Shown piece by piece: positions 63,049-64,000 of a stretch of 64,000 bases of DNA; the stretch's first letter is position 1; the number at the start of each line of letters is the position of its first letter. The position numbers were made by a program, and so were the translations under genes. Origin of the DNA: Hexactinellida sp. DTS-2022. Lineage: Eukaryota; Porifera; Hexactinellida. The stretch is from the NCBI GenBank assembly GCA_028753945.1, contig JAPNXP010000001.1, positions 11,212,501 through 11,276,500 on the forward strand, given 5' to 3'. The notes beneath the pieces are model-generated. The model saw nothing but the letters and a program-made list of their open reading frames with translations. It was not told the origin of the DNA and searched no databases.

Positions 63049-64000
63049 AGTAATAACAGCGTCGAAATCCCCCCTGCTGTTCAAAATGGCGTGGCATGAC
63101 TAACTGTATTCAACATAACCTTAGTCAACAGAAGCAGTTTACTGCTTACTGAATGAAGCGTGATTCCGCTGAGGGATGGAACACTTTTGGCAAATGATAC
63201 CCATATCATGCCAAGAGTGATTCTCAATTGGTGAGCAGCTGTCCAATATGTATTTATTGACAGCTAGAAGCTTTGCTTCCTTCAATGTAAGCTATCCCAG
63301 CATAGTGATGATTACAGTATAGGGTTATTCCATGCGAAATGAACAAGTCCAAATCTTCAATATCTCAGAATCGCTTCATAATTTGTATGTGACATATATC
63401 ACTATAGCTATATTAAATTATACAATATTAGCTCTCAATTGCTCATAGTTTATGAGATACCGCCTGTTGAAAATTGTGCGATTTAAAAGAAAATTATGTC
63501 GGACATTTACATCTCAACTCTACAAAATGATCACAATTTATAATATTTACTCACCAAGCGTACCAAACTTCTACACATGTATGAACACATATCAACTAGT
63601 AATTGTGGAAAATTTGGAAGAACATCTCCACATTTTCATGAAGATGAGGGGTTAAACTTGCAGGAATATCTGTCTTTTGCTGCTTAAGACAAACAAGAAC
63701 AAATCTCGATGTCTCCTTGGGTTGAGAACCAAATCTTTAATGACATCTTATTATGGTATCTATGTTTCATAATTGAGTTGATTTATAGAATGTAGTTTAA
63801 GCTAATGCCCATTTAATCAACGATTGTATCTAAGGGTCGGACAGGAGTCCCCTTTAAAAAAAATTCTGTGTTGGATAAAATTGATAATCTGTACCTAAGA
63901 ATGGTTGCACCAAGTGATTATTAACACCTTATAATTGCCTAAATCAAAATATGAGCTATTATTATACTGGGTAGTCATAAGTGCTATTAGACATGTTTAA
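63049..64000. other. No gene seen; H2 3' region
   Basis: Presumed H2 tail up to about 63300 with short hairpins (TGATACCCATATCA at 63196; AGAAGC/GCTTCC at 63267), then AT-rich sequence without credible ORFs. Confidence 0.5.

Larger units (their letters stand above)
59629..63300 (+). mobile_element. Helitron H2 (internally deleted); 3' end uncertain
   Basis: 5' end TCTATATATAAAAAGAGG preceded by A, followed by (GTTT)n and the same 5' blocks as 57173. The coding region runs 60047-63048. Relative to H1 about 2.7 kb encoding the whole Rep and the Walker half of the helicase is gone. A short hairpin (AGAAGCtttGCTTCC) at 63267-63281 lies in the likely 3' zone, but no CTRR end is certain. Confidence 0.7.

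Overview
This is AT-rich eukaryotic DNA with almost no ordinary gene content. It is a graveyard of DNA transposons with GT-AG introns, TATA-like boxes and abrupt GC-rich coding islands. The mix (OTU-bearing Helitrons, hAT, MULE and pogo/Tc1 MITEs, a LINE of the type common in sponges and cnidarians, an MDM2-type RING, a Myb/SANT exon) suggests an invertebrate animal or another early-branching eukaryote. I cannot name the species. No rRNA, tRNA, CRISPR array or bacterial operon was seen.

Layout. 0.1-0.9 kb: GC-rich 39-bp minisatellite open in all three frames. 1.7 and 15.0 kb: two palindromic MITEs with perfect 9-bp target duplications. 4.6-5.2 kb: MULE transposase tail joined to a RING (minus strand). 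6-8.5 kb and 49.7-51.8 kb: two copies of repeat R2, each carrying a divergent GC-rich coding exon. 9.4-11.8, 43.8-46.4 and 51.9-56.5 kb: three mosaic copies of repeat R1. 11.8 kb: Myb/SANT exon. 13-15.5 and 30.6-32.4 kb: palindrome-rich P elements. 15.9-18.1 kb: two paralogous coiled-coil exons around a foldback element. 19.3-27 kb: Helitron H1 (142-bp array, HUH Rep, Pif1 helicase, OTU protease; broken). 27.7-30.1 kb: unit with 39-bp inverted ends, tandem arrays and a small NPKD-repeat gene. 32.9 kb: LINE fragment. 34-36 kb: further single-exon cassettes. 39.3-41.9 kb: nearly whole hAT transposon with an 8-bp target duplication and a paralogous empty site. 56.5-58.8 kb: foldback-type element whose DDE transposase reading frame is split by an 897-bp Helitron exactly between A and T. 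58.9-59.4 kb: second GC-rich minisatellite exon. 59.6-63 kb: Helitron H2, which has lost its Rep and half its helicase and carries a 70-bp intron absent from H1.

How it fits together. H1 and H2 are diverged relatives and neither looks autonomous. Five Helitron-like 5' ends (A followed by TCTATAT or TCTTATA) and one canonical 3' end (hairpin plus CTAG, followed by T) show that a non-autonomous Helitron family spread here. The most unusual theme is a set of short GC-rich ORFs starting at an ATG, most often Met-Ala-Thr and often just after a splice-acceptor-like TTAG. In four of them the ORF stays open up to a splice-donor-like AG/GT. In the R2 pair the noncoding flanks are nearly identical while the exons are strongly diverged. 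Two further exon-like ORFs are 39-bp minisatellites with poly-G or poly-C runs. This could be an undescribed family of rapidly diversifying genes moved by transposons. It is inference from a few copies and needs transcript and population data.
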